Assembly (NCBI RefSeq): GCF_041154455.1
Contig: NZ_AP028664.1
Span: 4,031,001-4,095,000 of the forward strand
Direction of reading: 5' to 3'
DNA length: 64,000 nt
From: Variovorax sp. V213
GTDB lineage: Bacteria; Pseudomonadota; Gammaproteobacteria; Burkholderiales; Burkholderiaceae_C
A model generated the notes under the pieces. The model worked only from the letters and a program-made list of their open reading frames with translations. It was not told where the DNA came from and did no database searches. The position numbers were made by a program, and so were the translations under genes. Below are positions 40,746 through 50,831 of this stretch, piece after piece; position 1 is the stretch's first letter; each line of letters begins with the position of its first letter.

Positions 40746-42019
40746 CGAACGCTTCTCTCCCCGGACATCCGCATGTCGCGCACCGCGACGACTCGCTCCA
40801 CGTCGAGGGCCTCCGCCTGGATGCGCTGGCGCGCGAACACGGCACACCCCTGTTCGTTTATTCGAAGCAATGGATGCTGGACGCGCTGGCCGCCTATCAG
40901 CGCGGATTCGAGGGCCGCGACGCCCTCATCTGCTACGCGATGAAGGCAAATTCATCACTGGGCGTGCTGCGCGTGTTTGCCGAGGCCGGCTGCGGCTTCG
41001 ACATCGTGTCGGGCGGCGAACTGGCACGCGTGCTGGCGGTGGGCGCCGATCCGGCGAAGATCATCTTCTCGGGCGTGGGCAAGACCCGCGCCGAAATGCG
41101 GCAGGCGCTGTCGGCCGGCATCGCCTGCTTCAACGTCGAGAGCGAAGCCGAACTCGACGTGCTCAACGAGGTGGCGCTGGCCGAAGGGCGCCGCGCGCCC
41201 ATCAGCATCCGCATCAATCCGAACGTCGATCCCAAGACGCACCCCTACATCTCGACCGGCCTCAAGGGCAACAAGTTCGGCATTGCCCACGACCGCGCGG
41301 TCGAGGCCTATCGCCACGCTGCGAAGCTGCCGGGACTCGAGGTGGTCGGCATCGATTGCCACATCGGCTCGCAGATCACCGAGGCCTCGCCGTACCTGGA
41401 CGCCTGCGACCGCGTGCTCGACCTGGTCGAGGCCATCGAAGCGGCCGGTGTGCCCATTCACCATCTGGACTTCGGCGGCGGCCTGGGCATCGACTACAAC
41501 GGCGAAGCGCCGCCCAAGGCCGATGCGCTCTGGCATCAGCTGCTCGCACGGCTCGATGCGCGCGGCTTCGGGCAGCGCAAGCTCGTCATCGAGCCCGGCC
41601 GTTCGCTGGTCGGCAACGCGGGCGTGTGCGTGACCGAGGTGCTCTACACCAAGCCCGGCGAAGACAAGAATTTCTGCATCGTCGACGCGGCAATGAACGA
41701 CCTGCCCCGGCCCGCGATGTACCAGGCGTTCCAGAAGATCGTGCCGCTGCGAATCCGTGCCGGCAATGCCACGACCTACGACGTGGTCGGCCCGGTCTGC
41801 GAAAGCGGCGACTGGATCGGCCGCGACCGTGCGCTCAATGTGGTCGCCGGCGACCTGCTGGCCGTGTTGTCGGCGGGCGCCTATTGCATGAGCATGGCCA
41901 GCAACTACAACACGCGCGGCCGGGCCGCCGAAGTGCTGGTGAGCGGCCAGCGCGCCACGCTGATCCGTCGCCGCGAGACGATGGAAGACCAGTTGCGCAG
42001 CGAGCGGATCGAGGGCTGA
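40742..42019 (+). CDS. lysA: Diaminopimelate decarboxylase
   Basis: 425 residues. PLP enzyme making lysine from meso-diaminopimelate, last step of the pathway. The PLP lysine is K68 in LICYAMKANSSLGVL; further motifs are FDIVSGGELARVLAVG, IGSQITEASPYLDA, LDFGGGLGIDYNGE, IEPGRSLVGNAGV, VGPVCESGDWIGRDR and AGAYCMSMASNYNTR. Translationally coupled to lptM. Confidence 0.97.
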   Translation: MTNASLPGHPHVAHRDDSLHVEGLRLDALAREHGTPLFVYSKQWMLDALAAYQRGFEGRDALICYAMKANSSLGVLRVFAEAGCGFDIVSGGELARVLAVGADPAKIIFSGVGKTRAEMRQALSAGIACFNVESEAELDVLNEVALAEGRRAPISIRINPNVDPKTHPYISTGLKGNKFGIAHDRAVEAYRHAAKLPGLEVVGIDCHIGSQITEASPYLDACDRVLDLVEAIEAAGVPIHHLDFGGGLGIDYNGEAPPKADALWHQLLARLDARGFGQRKLVIEPGRSLVGNAGVCVTEVLYTKPGEDKNFCIVDAAMNDLPRPAMYQAFQKIVPLRIRAGNATTYDVVGPVCESGDWIGRDRALNVVAGDLLAVLSAGAYCMSMASNYNTRGRAAEVLVSGQRATLIRRRETMEDQLRSERIEG

Positions 42020-42029
42020 TCCGCGCCGG

Positions 42030-42686
42030 TCAGCCGGTGCTGCGCAGCGACTTCTCGTTGCCGCGCACACCAGCGGACGGCTTCGGCTTGCGCTTGCTCG
42101 CGTAGTTCCACACCCGCCACCCGAGCAGCACCGCGACGATCGCGGCGTAGACGAACACCTCGGCGAAGTTGTTCTTGCCGGCGCGCATCCAGAAGAAGTG
42201 CAGCAGCCCAAGGCCGGAAATCAGGTAGACCAGCTTGTGCAGCATCTGCCATCGCCTGGCACCCAGTGCCTTGATGGCGCGATTGAACGAGGTGGCGGCC
42301 AGCGGCGTCAGCAGCACGAAGGCCGAGAACCCCACCAGGATGAACGGCCGCTTGGCGATGTCCTTGGCAATGTCGCCCCATTCGAAGCCCATGTCGAACC
42401 AGCTGTAGCACAGCAGGTGCACCACCACGTAGAAATACGCGAACAGTCCCAGCATGCGGCGAAGGCGCGCGAGCGCATTGGCCTTGGCCATCACGCGCAG
42501 CGGCGTCACGGCCAGCACGATGCAGATGAAGCGCAGGGTCCAGTCGCCGGTGGCGCGAATCAGGAACTCGGCCGGATTCGCGCCCAGCCCGTCCGTGAAC
42601 GCACCGTAGGTGAGCCGGGCAAACGGCAGCAGGCACAGCATAAAGATCACCGGCTTGGCCGCCGGGTGCATGAGCAGCTTGTTCAT
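42030..42686 (-). CDS. msrQ: Heme-binding membrane subunit of the periplasmic methionine sulfoxide reductase
   Basis: 218 residues, five or six membrane helices. MsrQ passes electrons from the quinone pool to MsrP. Features: GDWTLRFICIVLAVTPLRV, LRRMLGLFAYFYVVVHLLCYSWFD with a heme-ligand His, ARRWQMLHKLVYLISGLGLLHFFW with two more. It follows msrP by 28 bases. Confidence 0.95.
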   Translation of the reverse strand: MNKLLMHPAAKPVIFMLCLLPFARLTYGAFTDGLGANPAEFLIRATGDWTLRFICIVLAVTPLRVMAKANALARLRRMLGLFAYFYVVVHLLCYSWFDMGFEWGDIAKDIAKRPFILVGFSAFVLLTPLAATSFNRAIKALGARRWQMLHKLVYLISGLGLLHFFWMRAGKNNFAEVFVYAAIVAVLLGWRVWNYASKRKPKPSAGVRGNEKSLRSTG

Positions 42687-42714
42687 GGGGCAAAGGCCGG
42701 ACGGCGGGGCCGGC

Positions 42715-43725
<1,011 letters not shown>

Positions 43726-43842
43726 GGTGGTGGCCTTTCGCGTGAATCGTTGTGCTCAGGGTAGTTCGTGGAATCCCCTGATTCGGTTACGCGCATTCGC
43801 GGCGCGTGGTTTCAATTCTTCGCGGAAAACCGGCCGCCCACG

Positions 43843-45159
43843 CTACAACGTGCCGTAGCTGTGCAGCCCGCTCAGGAACATGTTCACGCCCAGGAACGCA
43901 AAGGTGGTCACGGCCAGGCCGCCCAGCGCCCACCATGCGGCCACCGTGCCGCGCAGGCCCTTGACCAGCCGCATGTGCAGCCAGGCCGCGTAGTTGAGCC
44001 AGACGATCAGGGCCCAGGTTTCCTTCGGGTCCCAGCTCCAGTAGCCGCCCCAGGCATCGGCCGCCCACAGGGCGCCGAGCACGGTGGCAATGGTGAAGAA
44101 CGCGAAACCGACGGTGATCGACTTGTACATCACGTCGTCGAGCACGTCGTTGGCGGGCAGCCTTGCGGCAATGCGTTTGCGGCCGAGCAGGATGCCCGCG
44201 GCGATGAGCGCGGAAATACCCGCATAGATCACCCAGTAGCTGCCGCCGGCCTCCTGCACGCGCTGGCGGAACGCCACGGGCACGAAGCACAGCGCCACGC
44301 CCAGGAGCCAGATCGGCGTGAGCTTGTACCAGCGCGTCTCTTGCGCCTGCTCCTTGATGAGGTAGGCAAAGGCCACCATGGCCGCGAGCGCGAAGGTGCC
44401 GTAGCCGATGAAGTTGGCGGGCACGTGAAGCTTCATCCACCAGCTCTGCAGCGCGGGCACCAGTGGCTGGATCTCGTGCGCGTTGCGCACCAGCGTGTAC
44501 CAGAGCAGGAAGCCGACCGCCGCGCTCACCACCAGCATGACGAATGCGCCGAGCGTGCGCGTGCCGTAGCGCGATTCGAAGTACAGGTAGAAGGCCGTCG
44601 TGAGCCAGCAGAACAGCACGAACACTTCGTACAGGTTGCTGACCGGGATGTGGCCGATGTCCGGCCCCAGCAGATGGCTCTCGTACCAGCGCACCATGGT
44701 GCCGGTCAGCGCCATGGCGATGGCGGCCCAGGCCAGGCGGGAGCCGATCAGGTCGAAGGCGTCGCCCTGCTTGCCGCCGAAGAAACCGAACCAGTAGAAC
44801 AGCGTGCTCATGAAGAACAGCACGCTCATCCAGAGGATGGCCGACTGGCTCGACAGGAAATACTTGAGCCAGAACACCGTGTCGGCGCGCGCCAGGTCGC
44901 CCTGGTAGGAACTGATGGCCAGCAGCGAGGCCACGGCCACCACGATGGCCAGCACCCGCAGCGGACGCCAGAACCAGCCGATGGCAATGACCGAGATCAT
45001 GGCGGCGGCAAGGATGGGCTTCTCGTAGTAGTCCATCGAGCCCGCATACCGTGCAAAGGCAAAAAGGCCGCCTGCCAGCACCAGTGCCGCAAACACCCAG
45101 TCGAAAAGGTTGCGGCGCGAAAACCAGCTTTCGTGGAGCGTGAGGGTGGTGGTGTTCAT
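43843..45159 (-). CDS. ccsB: System II cytochrome c maturation protein CcsA/CcsB (heme handling)
   Basis: 438 residues with about ten hydrophobic segments. The WWD heme-handling motif is WAADAWGGYWSWDPKE, flanked by conserved His residues in SWWMKLHVPANFIGYG and LNYAAWLHMRLVKG. It works with the ResB/Ccs1 protein encoded directly upstream to export heme and ligate it to apocytochromes. The ATG at 45159 overlaps the ccs1 stop by four bases. Naming of this gene differs between communities (CcsA or CcsB). Confidence 0.94.
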   Translation of the reverse strand: MNTTTLTLHESWFSRRNLFDWVFAALVLAGGLFAFARYAGSMDYYEKPILAAAMISVIAIGWFWRPLRVLAIVVAVASLLAISSYQGDLARADTVFWLKYFLSSQSAILWMSVLFFMSTLFYWFGFFGGKQGDAFDLIGSRLAWAAIAMALTGTMVRWYESHLLGPDIGHIPVSNLYEVFVLFCWLTTAFYLYFESRYGTRTLGAFVMLVVSAAVGFLLWYTLVRNAHEIQPLVPALQSWWMKLHVPANFIGYGTFALAAMVAFAYLIKEQAQETRWYKLTPIWLLGVALCFVPVAFRQRVQEAGGSYWVIYAGISALIAAGILLGRKRIAARLPANDVLDDVMYKSITVGFAFFTIATVLGALWAADAWGGYWSWDPKETWALIVWLNYAAWLHMRLVKGLRGTVAAWWALGGLAVTTFAFLGVNMFLSGLHSYGTL

Positions 45160-47324
45160 GGTGACGCCTGTCCTTCTTTCTTCAAGGCAAGCAGCTTGTG
45201 CTTGAGGTGCTCGAACTCGCGATCGCTGTCCATGGTCTTGCGGTTGACCGAGAAAGCCATCGTGGCGGCAGTGGTGTTGTCTCCGGAGCCCGCGCCATGG
45301 GGTGTGAGCCACACCCAGAGCCGGCGTTCGCGCACGTACAGCATGGCAAAAATACCGACGATCAGCAACAGGCAGCCCAGATAGACCACATTCTTGCCGG
45401 GCGCGCGCGCCACCTGGAACACGCTGGCCTGCACCTGGGTGAAATCGGTCATCATCATGGCGACCGGCGCGGGGTAGAAGTACGCGTCGCTGATGGCCAG
45501 CACCGCCTGGGTCAGGAAAGCCTGCGATTTCTGGTCGCTCGGCAATGCCGCCAGGCCGGCACCCTCGCGGCTCAGGTTGAGCACTTCGAACAGCACGTCG
45601 TTCAGGATGCGCACCAGCACTGCGCCGGCACGTTCGCGCTCGGTTTCGGGCACGTTGGCTTCCATGAACTCCGCAATGGCCTGCCAGCCGCCCTTGGTGG
45701 TGGCATCGACCTTGGCGCGCTCGCTGCCGGCAAACAAGGCCAGTGCACGCGCTGCCGACACGCGCAATTGCTCGGCCATTTCGGGCCGCTTCGGGTCCAC
45801 GGCCTTGGCGATGTAGCGTTCGACGGCCCGGGTGCGCGTATCGGCATCGGCCAGCGCGGTGCGCATGCGCACGAAGCTGTCCATGGAGCCCTGGTCGTCG
45901 GCCGGCACGCGCAGGTAGCGGAACGGCTCCTCGGGCTTCTCGCGCATGCCGAGCAGGAAGACCGGCTGGCCGTCGCCGGTGTCGACCGGCACCATGTAGT
46001 TTTGATACTCGCGCGCCTGGCCCGCCGCATCGCGCAGCTTGTAGCCGATGCTCGGGCCGATGTTGCGCAGCACCTTCGGCTTGCTGGTCTTGTTGGCGGC
46101 GCCCAGGCGCGATTCGATGTCGTGGCGCAGGTCGACCTTGCGCACGTCGGCGCCGCTGCCCATGGCGCCGCCGTCGGCAAAATTCTCGACGTTGATCACC
46201 CGCAGCGCGGCATATTCGAGCGTGAGCTTTTCCGAGCCGTTGGTAATTTCAGTGCTCGGCCCGCCGATGACGCCCTCGACCTCGAAGGGCTTGGCAGCGG
46301 CCGCCATCGGCACCGCCTTGAGCTTCACCTTGGAGCCGCCGTCGTCGAAGCTCGATTGGTAGATTTCCACGCCCTTGTAGCTGGCCGGGTGATTGACCTC
46401 GATGCGCGCCGGCACCTGGGCGCCGGTCTCGCGGTCATGCAGCACCACCTCGCTCGCAAAGAGCTTGGGCATGCCGGTCGAGTAGTAGTCGACGATGAAC
46501 TTCTTGAGCTCGATCGAGAACGGCAGTTCCTGCAGCAGCACGCCGTCGGATTGCTGCAGGATGGCCACGCTGCCCTGTGCGCCCTCGGGCACCAGGATGT
46601 TGCCGCGGAAGGTCGGGTTTCGGGGCGACAGCCGGTGCTGGGGCGGCACGTCGGCAATCATGCCGCCGCCCGTGAACACGCTCTTGCCGTTGAACCAGGT
46701 CTGGGCGCGCACCACCAGGTCGCCGTCGAGCAGGCCGCCGATGCACACGAGCACGATCGCGCTGTGGGCGGCGATGTAGCCGAGCTTGTGGGCGCCGCCC
46801 GCGCGCGCGGCAACCATCCAGCCGGCGTCGGCCTGCCCGTCCGCGGCTTCGCGTTGCTGGAGCTTGACCTTCCAGCCGCCGCTGACCAGCAGCTGGCCGA
46901 TGCGGTTGGCCGCAGCGGCGGGCGCCTCGTCGAGACGGTTTTCGGCGCGCTGGCCAAAGGCCTTGAGGCTCTGCGCGCGAATCCCTTCCTTGAAGGTCTT
47001 CAGGTCCACGAAGATGCGCGGCGTGTTGCGCGCAATGCACAGCGAGGTGCTGATCACCAGGAACAGCAGGATCAGCAGGAACCACCATGCGCTGTAGACC
47101 GAATCGAGCTTGGCCGCGCGGAACAGCTCGGCCCAGAATGGACCGAACTGGTTGATGTAGTTGTTGATCGACTCGTGCTGCTTGAGCACGGTGCCGATGA
47201 TGGATGCGATGCAGATGACGGTGAGCAGCGCAATCGCGAACCGCATCGACGAAAACAGCTCCACCGCGGCGCGAAGCGCTTGCGGGCCGCGATGGACGCG
47301 AAGGCCATGGGTGGAGACGGACAT
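45156..47324 (-). CDS. resB: System II cytochrome c maturation protein ResB/Ccs1
   Basis: 722 residues. Four membrane helices: about 26-46, 80-100, 180-200 and one near the C-terminus (NVVYLGCLLLIVGIFAMLYV). Large periplasmic domain between helices three and four. Typical stretches: SSMRFAIALLTVICIASIIGTVLKQ, AWWFLLILLFLVISTSLCIARNTPR and IEVNHPASYKGVEIYQSSF. Pairs with the downstream ccsB. A strong terminator from cytochrome c4 lies just upstream, so the pair probably has its own promoter in the 30 or so bases before the ATG. Confidence 0.95.
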   Translation of the reverse strand: MSVSTHGLRVHRGPQALRAAVELFSSMRFAIALLTVICIASIIGTVLKQHESINNYINQFGPFWAELFRAAKLDSVYSAWWFLLILLFLVISTSLCIARNTPRIFVDLKTFKEGIRAQSLKAFGQRAENRLDEAPAAAANRIGQLLVSGGWKVKLQQREAADGQADAGWMVAARAGGAHKLGYIAAHSAIVLVCIGGLLDGDLVVRAQTWFNGKSVFTGGGMIADVPPQHRLSPRNPTFRGNILVPEGAQGSVAILQQSDGVLLQELPFSIELKKFIVDYYSTGMPKLFASEVVLHDRETGAQVPARIEVNHPASYKGVEIYQSSFDDGGSKVKLKAVPMAAAAKPFEVEGVIGGPSTEITNGSEKLTLEYAALRVINVENFADGGAMGSGADVRKVDLRHDIESRLGAANKTSKPKVLRNIGPSIGYKLRDAAGQAREYQNYMVPVDTGDGQPVFLLGMREKPEEPFRYLRVPADDQGSMDSFVRMRTALADADTRTRAVERYIAKAVDPKRPEMAEQLRVSAARALALFAGSERAKVDATTKGGWQAIAEFMEANVPETERERAGAVLVRILNDVLFEVLNLSREGAGLAALPSDQKSQAFLTQAVLAISDAYFYPAPVAMMMTDFTQVQASVFQVARAPGKNVVYLGCLLLIVGIFAMLYVRERRLWVWLTPHGAGSGDNTTAATMAFSVNRKTMDSDREFEHLKHKLLALKKEGQASP

Positions 47325-47354
47325 CGGGCGGTGAATAAAGGGAACAGGTGAAAA

Positions 47355-47396
47355 GCAAAAGGGCGGGCCATCCAGCTGGATCGGCCCGCCCTTTGT
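47355..47396 (-). terminator. Strong hairpin terminator after cytochrome c4
   Basis: AAAGGGCGGGCC at 47358-47369 pairs perfectly with GGCCCGCCCTTT at 47383-47394. The loop is itself the palindrome ATCCAGCTGGAT, so the hairpin is near-perfect over about 37 bases. A T-rich tract follows on the minus strand, downstream of the cytochrome c4 gene. Confidence 0.88.
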
Positions 47397-47447
47397 TTGG
47401 GTTTTTTATCGGCGGTTAGTTCACGCCGAAGGGCGTGCGCGGCAGTG

Positions 47448-48116
47448 TCAGCGCAGGCCGGCGATGTAGTCTGCGACAGCCTTGATTTCGCGGTCGTTGA
47501 GCTTGGCCGCAACGCCGGTCATGGGCGCGCTGTTCAGCCGAACATTGTCTCGGAAAGCCGTGAGCTGCGCCACCGTGTACTCGGCGTGCTGGCCGCCCAG
47601 GCGCGGGTATTGCGCGGGCATGCCGGCGCCGTTGGGGCTGTGGCAGCCGGCGCAGGCCGGGATCTGGCGATCGGCAATGCCGCCGCGGTAGATCTTTTCG
47701 CCCAGCACCACCAGGTCCTTCTCCTTGGAGAAGCCGGTCTTGACCTTCTTGGAGCCCACGAACCAGGCGATGTTGCGCATGTCCTCGTCGGACAGCTTGG
47801 CGGCCATGGGCTGCATGATGGGGCTCTTGCGCTTGCCGGACTTGAAGTCTTGAAGCTGCTTGAGGATGTATTCGGGGTGTTGCTGCGCCAGCTTGGGGTT
47901 TGCCGCAATGGCCGAGTTGCCGTCTGCGTTGTGGCAGGAAGCGCAGGCCTGGGCGGCCGAATTGAACACCGCGTCGCCCTTGGCGGGATCGGGCTTGGCC
48001 GGCTTGGCCGCCGCGGGTGCAGCAGCCGGTGCGGCGGCATGATCGTCAGCCGCAAGGCTCGCGCTGGCTGCGACACCCATGAGGGCTGCAAGCAGAAAAT
48101 TGGCAAACAACTTCAT
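47448..48116 (-). CDS. Di-heme cytochrome c4
   Basis: 222 residues. Signal peptide MKLFANFLLAALMGVAASAS; Ala/Pro linker to about residue 45; two c-type heme sites, CASCH (58-62) and CAGCH in the second half, with Met ligands in SPIMQPMAAKLS and SAPMTGVAAKLND. Periplasmic electron carrier to terminal oxidases. Its position beside the system II maturation genes that would attach its hemes makes sense. Divergent from engB with a 70-base gap. Confidence 0.94.
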   Translation of the reverse strand: MKLFANFLLAALMGVAASASLAADDHAAAPAAAPAAAKPAKPDPAKGDAVFNSAAQACASCHNADGNSAIAANPKLAQQHPEYILKQLQDFKSGKRKSPIMQPMAAKLSDEDMRNIAWFVGSKKVKTGFSKEKDLVVLGEKIYRGGIADRQIPACAGCHSPNGAGMPAQYPRLGGQHAEYTVAQLTAFRDNVRLNSAPMTGVAAKLNDREIKAVADYIAGLR

Positions 48117-48133
48117 ATCGGGGGCTCGATTTA

Positions 48134-48161
48134 TTGGCGCAAAACCCCGCGATTCTACAAT
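48134..48161 (+). promoter_or_regulatory. Probable sigma-70 promoter of engB
   Basis: TTGGCG (48134-48139), 16-base spacer, TACAAT (48156-48161). A start near 48168 would exclude the in-frame ATG at 48160 and supports the ATG at 48187. Confidence 0.5.
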
Positions 48162-48186
48162 GGCAGCCCGTTCCGAAAGCTCATTG

Positions 48187-48936
48187 ATGACCTCCCCGTC
48201 GCGCAAGCACGCTGCTCCCCCTTCCCGCGCGACCCCTGCCGTGGACCCTCTTGTCGCCGAGCGCGAGCGCGCGGCGCTCGGCTGGATGCACACCGCACAC
48301 TTCCTGACCAGTGCCCCGCAACTGGAACATCTGCCCCCGCTCGATTTGCCCGAGATCGCCTTCGTCGGCCGTTCGAACGCAGGCAAGTCGACCGCAATCA
48401 ACACGCTCACCCAGCAGACACGCCTGGCCTTCGCCTCCAAGACGCCCGGCCGCACCCAGCACATCAACCTGTTCGGCGTCGGCAAGCAGAAGGCCGACGA
48501 CGCCGTGCTGGCCGACCTGCCCGGCTACGGCTATGCCGCAGTTCCCAGGGAAGCCAAGCTGCGCTGGCAGCGGGTCATGGGCAACTACCTGATGACGCGC
48601 GAAAACCTCCGGGGCGTGGTGCTGATGTGCGACCCCCGCCACGGCCTCACCGAGCTAGACGAGATCCTGCTCGACGTGATCCGCCCGCGCGTGGAGCAGG
48701 GGCTCAAGTTCCTCGTGCTCCTGACCAAGTCCGACAAGCTCACCCGCAGCGAAGGCGCCAAGGTGCTGTCCATTACGCGACTGCAGGCCGGCGGCGGCGA
48801 GGTCAAACTGTTTTCCGCCCTCAAGAAGCAGGGCGTGGGGGAAGCCGCCGAGTTGCTGTGGCGCTGGGCGCATCCACCCGGAGACACGAAAGCAGAAGCA
48901 GAGGCGGCGGAACCGGCGGCTCCGGAAGACACCTAG
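48187..48936 (+). CDS. engB: Ribosome-biogenesis GTPase YihA/EngB/YsxC
   Basis: 249 residues. Essential GTPase for large-subunit assembly. G1 GRSNAGKSTAIN, G2 TPGRTQHINLF, G3 DLPGYGYAAVP, G4 LLTKSDKL, G5-like LFSALKKQG. Start chosen from the promoter position and a family-normal N-terminal extension. The acidic, Ala/Glu-rich tail (KAEAEAAEPAAPEDT) is an extension common in Burkholderiales. Divergent from cytochrome c4. Confidence 0.95.
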   Translation: MTSPSRKHAAPPSRATPAVDPLVAERERAALGWMHTAHFLTSAPQLEHLPPLDLPEIAFVGRSNAGKSTAINTLTQQTRLAFASKTPGRTQHINLFGVGKQKADDAVLADLPGYGYAAVPREAKLRWQRVMGNYLMTRENLRGVVLMCDPRHGLTELDEILLDVIRPRVEQGLKFLVLLTKSDKLTRSEGAKVLSITRLQAGGGEVKLFSALKKQGVGEAAELLWRWAHPPGDTKAEAEAAEPAAPEDT

Positions 48937-48972
48937 GGAAAACCGGCTCGCCGCCGTTTCATCTGCGTGATC

Positions 48973-48993
48973 CACTATCAAAACAATAGCAAC
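48973..48993 (+). repeat. Short dispersed palindromic repeat (copy 3), intergenic
   Basis: CACTATCAAAACAATAGCAA, the same pattern as the copies in hisH and mlaA but between genes, 23 bases before the hydrolase start. Confidence 0.65.
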
Positions 48994-49015
48994 GGAAGTT
49001 GAAGGAGACAAAAGC

Positions 49016-49927
49016 ATGATCGAGACGTTCCAGCGCAGCCTGCCCAACGGAACCACACTGAGCTGCCGCGCAACCGGCACGCCCGGCCGGCAGCTGATGG
49101 TGTTCCTGCATGGCTTCCCGGAGGCCGCTTTCATCTGGGACGAGCTGCTCGAATACTTTGCCGACCCCGAGCACGGCGGCTACCGCTGCGTCGCGCCCAA
49201 CCTGCGCGGCTTCGAGAAATCGAGCGCGCCGACCGAAGTGGCCGCGTACAAGGCGCACCTGCTGATCCAGGACATCCAGCAGCTGGCGGCCACCGAAAAC
49301 GAAAGCGGCACCATGGCCGCGCTGGTGGCACACGACTGGGGCGGCGCCTTTGCCTGGGGCTATGCCAACGCCTTTCCGGAGCAGGTCGGCCGGCTGGTGA
49401 TCATCAATTCGCCGCACCCCGGCACCTTCACGCGCGAACTGCGCAACAGCCCGGCGCAGCAGCAAGCCAGCGCCTACATGAACTTTCTCGCCAGGCCCGA
49501 TGCCGAGGCCCTGCTCTCGGCCGACGACTTCAAGCGCATGTGGCCCTTCTTCACCTTGATGAAGGCCGGGCCCGACGGTTTCGGCTGGCTCACGGAAGAC
49601 GTGAAGCAGCAGTACCGCGAAGTCTGGAGTGCGGGCCTCACGGGCGCCTGCAATCTCTATCGCGTCACGCCGATGAAGCCGCCGTTGCCGGGCCAGGGCA
49701 TCGAGGGCATTCCGGTGCTGCCGCACGAACGGCTCACCGTGAACGTTCCCACCTTCGTCTTCTGGGCGCTCGACGATGCCGCGCTGCTGCCCGGCCTGCT
49801 CGAAGGCCTGGAAGAGTACGTACCCCGGCTCGAGGTCAAGAAGGTGCCCAACGCCACCCACTGGATCGTGCACGAGCAGCCGCAGCTCGTCGCGCGCGAA
49901 ATCGAAGGCTTCCTGCAGCGGAACTGA
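49016..49927 (+). CDS. Alpha/beta hydrolase, epoxide hydrolase-like
   Basis: 303 residues. HGFPEAAFIWDELL carries the oxyanion HGFPE motif of the epoxide hydrolase/haloalkane dehalogenase group; the nucleophile is the Asp in LVAHDWGGAFAWGYA (an Asp, not Ser, so not an esterase); acid residue probably in FVFWALDDAALL; catalytic His in PNATHWIVHEQP. A clear ribosome-binding site GAAGGAGAC precedes the ATG. Soluble, no signal peptide. Substrate unknown; stands alone between engB and the convergent acyltransferases. Confidence 0.88.
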   Translation: MIETFQRSLPNGTTLSCRATGTPGRQLMVFLHGFPEAAFIWDELLEYFADPEHGGYRCVAPNLRGFEKSSAPTEVAAYKAHLLIQDIQQLAATENESGTMAALVAHDWGGAFAWGYANAFPEQVGRLVIINSPHPGTFTRELRNSPAQQQASAYMNFLARPDAEALLSADDFKRMWPFFTLMKAGPDGFGWLTEDVKQQYREVWSAGLTGACNLYRVTPMKPPLPGQGIEGIPVLPHERLTVNVPTFVFWALDDAALLPGLLEGLEEYVPRLEVKKVPNATHWIVHEQPQLVAREIEGFLQRN

Positions 49928-49946
49928 GACGCCCTCCCCGGCCGCC

Positions 49947-50831
49947 TCAGTAGATGGGCGGCTCGCCTTCGGGACGCGTCTTGAAGCGGCGATGCACCCA
50001 GTAGTACTGGGAGGGCATGGTGTCGATGTAGCCCTGCAGCCGCTGGTTCATGAGCGCCGTGTCGGCCTCGACGTCGTCCGTCGGAAAGTTCCGCCAGGCC
50101 GGCAGCACTTCGATCTGGTAGCCCTCCGGGGTGAGCTTGGAGACCACCGGCACCACCTTGGCCTTGCCCAGCCGCGCAAAGCGCGACAGCGAGGGCACGG
50201 TCGCGGCCTGCACGCCATAGAACGGCACGAAGATGGTCTGGTCGCGGCCAAAGTCCATGTCCGGCAGCAGGTACAGGAGGCCACCCTTGCGCAGGCCTCC
50301 GAGCACCGGCTTGATGCCGTCGACGCGATTGAGCGCCGCCACGTTGCCGAAGCGCGTGCGGCCTTCGCGAATCCACTCGTCGACCATCGGATCGCGCTGG
50401 GTCGTGTAGATGGTGGCCGAGGGCCGCGGGGTGTGCATGGTCAATGCCGTGGCCGCGGCATCGAGGCCATAGAAATGCGGCGCGAACAGGATCATCGGCT
50501 CGTCGCCATTGGCGATCTCGTCGATCTCCTGGGCCGCGCCCACCACCTTGAGCCGGCTGGCCACCACCTTTTCGGGCGCATGCCAGAGCCAGCTGCGGTC
50601 CAGCCACGACTGCGCCACATAGACAAAGGTCTCGCGCGCGATGCGTCGGCGCTCGGCTTCGGATTTGCCGGGAAAGCACACCGCGAGGTTGGTGTCGACC
50701 ACGCGGCGCCGTGGTACGGCGATGGTGTGGAGCACGCGCCCCAGCAGCGCACCGAAACCGCGGATCAATGGCAGGGGCAACGGGGCGATCGCGCGCATGA
50801 AGCCGATGCCAAGGCGGGAACCCAAACTCAT
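49947..50831 (-). CDS. LpxL/HtrB-type late lipid A acyltransferase (second of a pair)
   Basis: 294 residues. Inner-membrane lysophospholipid-acyltransferase superfamily; adds secondary acyl chains to Kdo-lipid A. Conserved parts: RRRVVDTNLAVCFPGKSEAERR, the HX4-5D catalytic motif in FAPHFYGLDAA, LLYLLPDMDFGRDQTIFVPFYG and PSQYYWVHRRFKTRPEGE. Overlaps the upstream paralogue by four bases. Whether it is LpxL, LpxM or LpxP cannot be decided from sequence alone. Confidence 0.9.
   Translation of the reverse strand: MSLGSRLGIGFMRAIAPLPLPLIRGFGALLGRVLHTIAVPRRRVVDTNLAVCFPGKSEAERRRIARETFVYVAQSWLDRSWLWHAPEKVVASRLKVVGAAQEIDEIANGDEPMILFAPHFYGLDAAATALTMHTPRPSATIYTTQRDPMVDEWIREGRTRFGNVAALNRVDGIKPVLGGLRKGGLLYLLPDMDFGRDQTIFVPFYGVQAATVPSLSRFARLGKAKVVPVVSKLTPEGYQIEVLPAWRNFPTDDVEADTALMNQRLQGYIDTMPSQYYWVHRRFKTRPEGEPPIY

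Noticed and set aside
48160..48186. Earlier engB start codon at 48160
   Set aside because: It overlaps the predicted -10 hexamer and would precede the transcription start.
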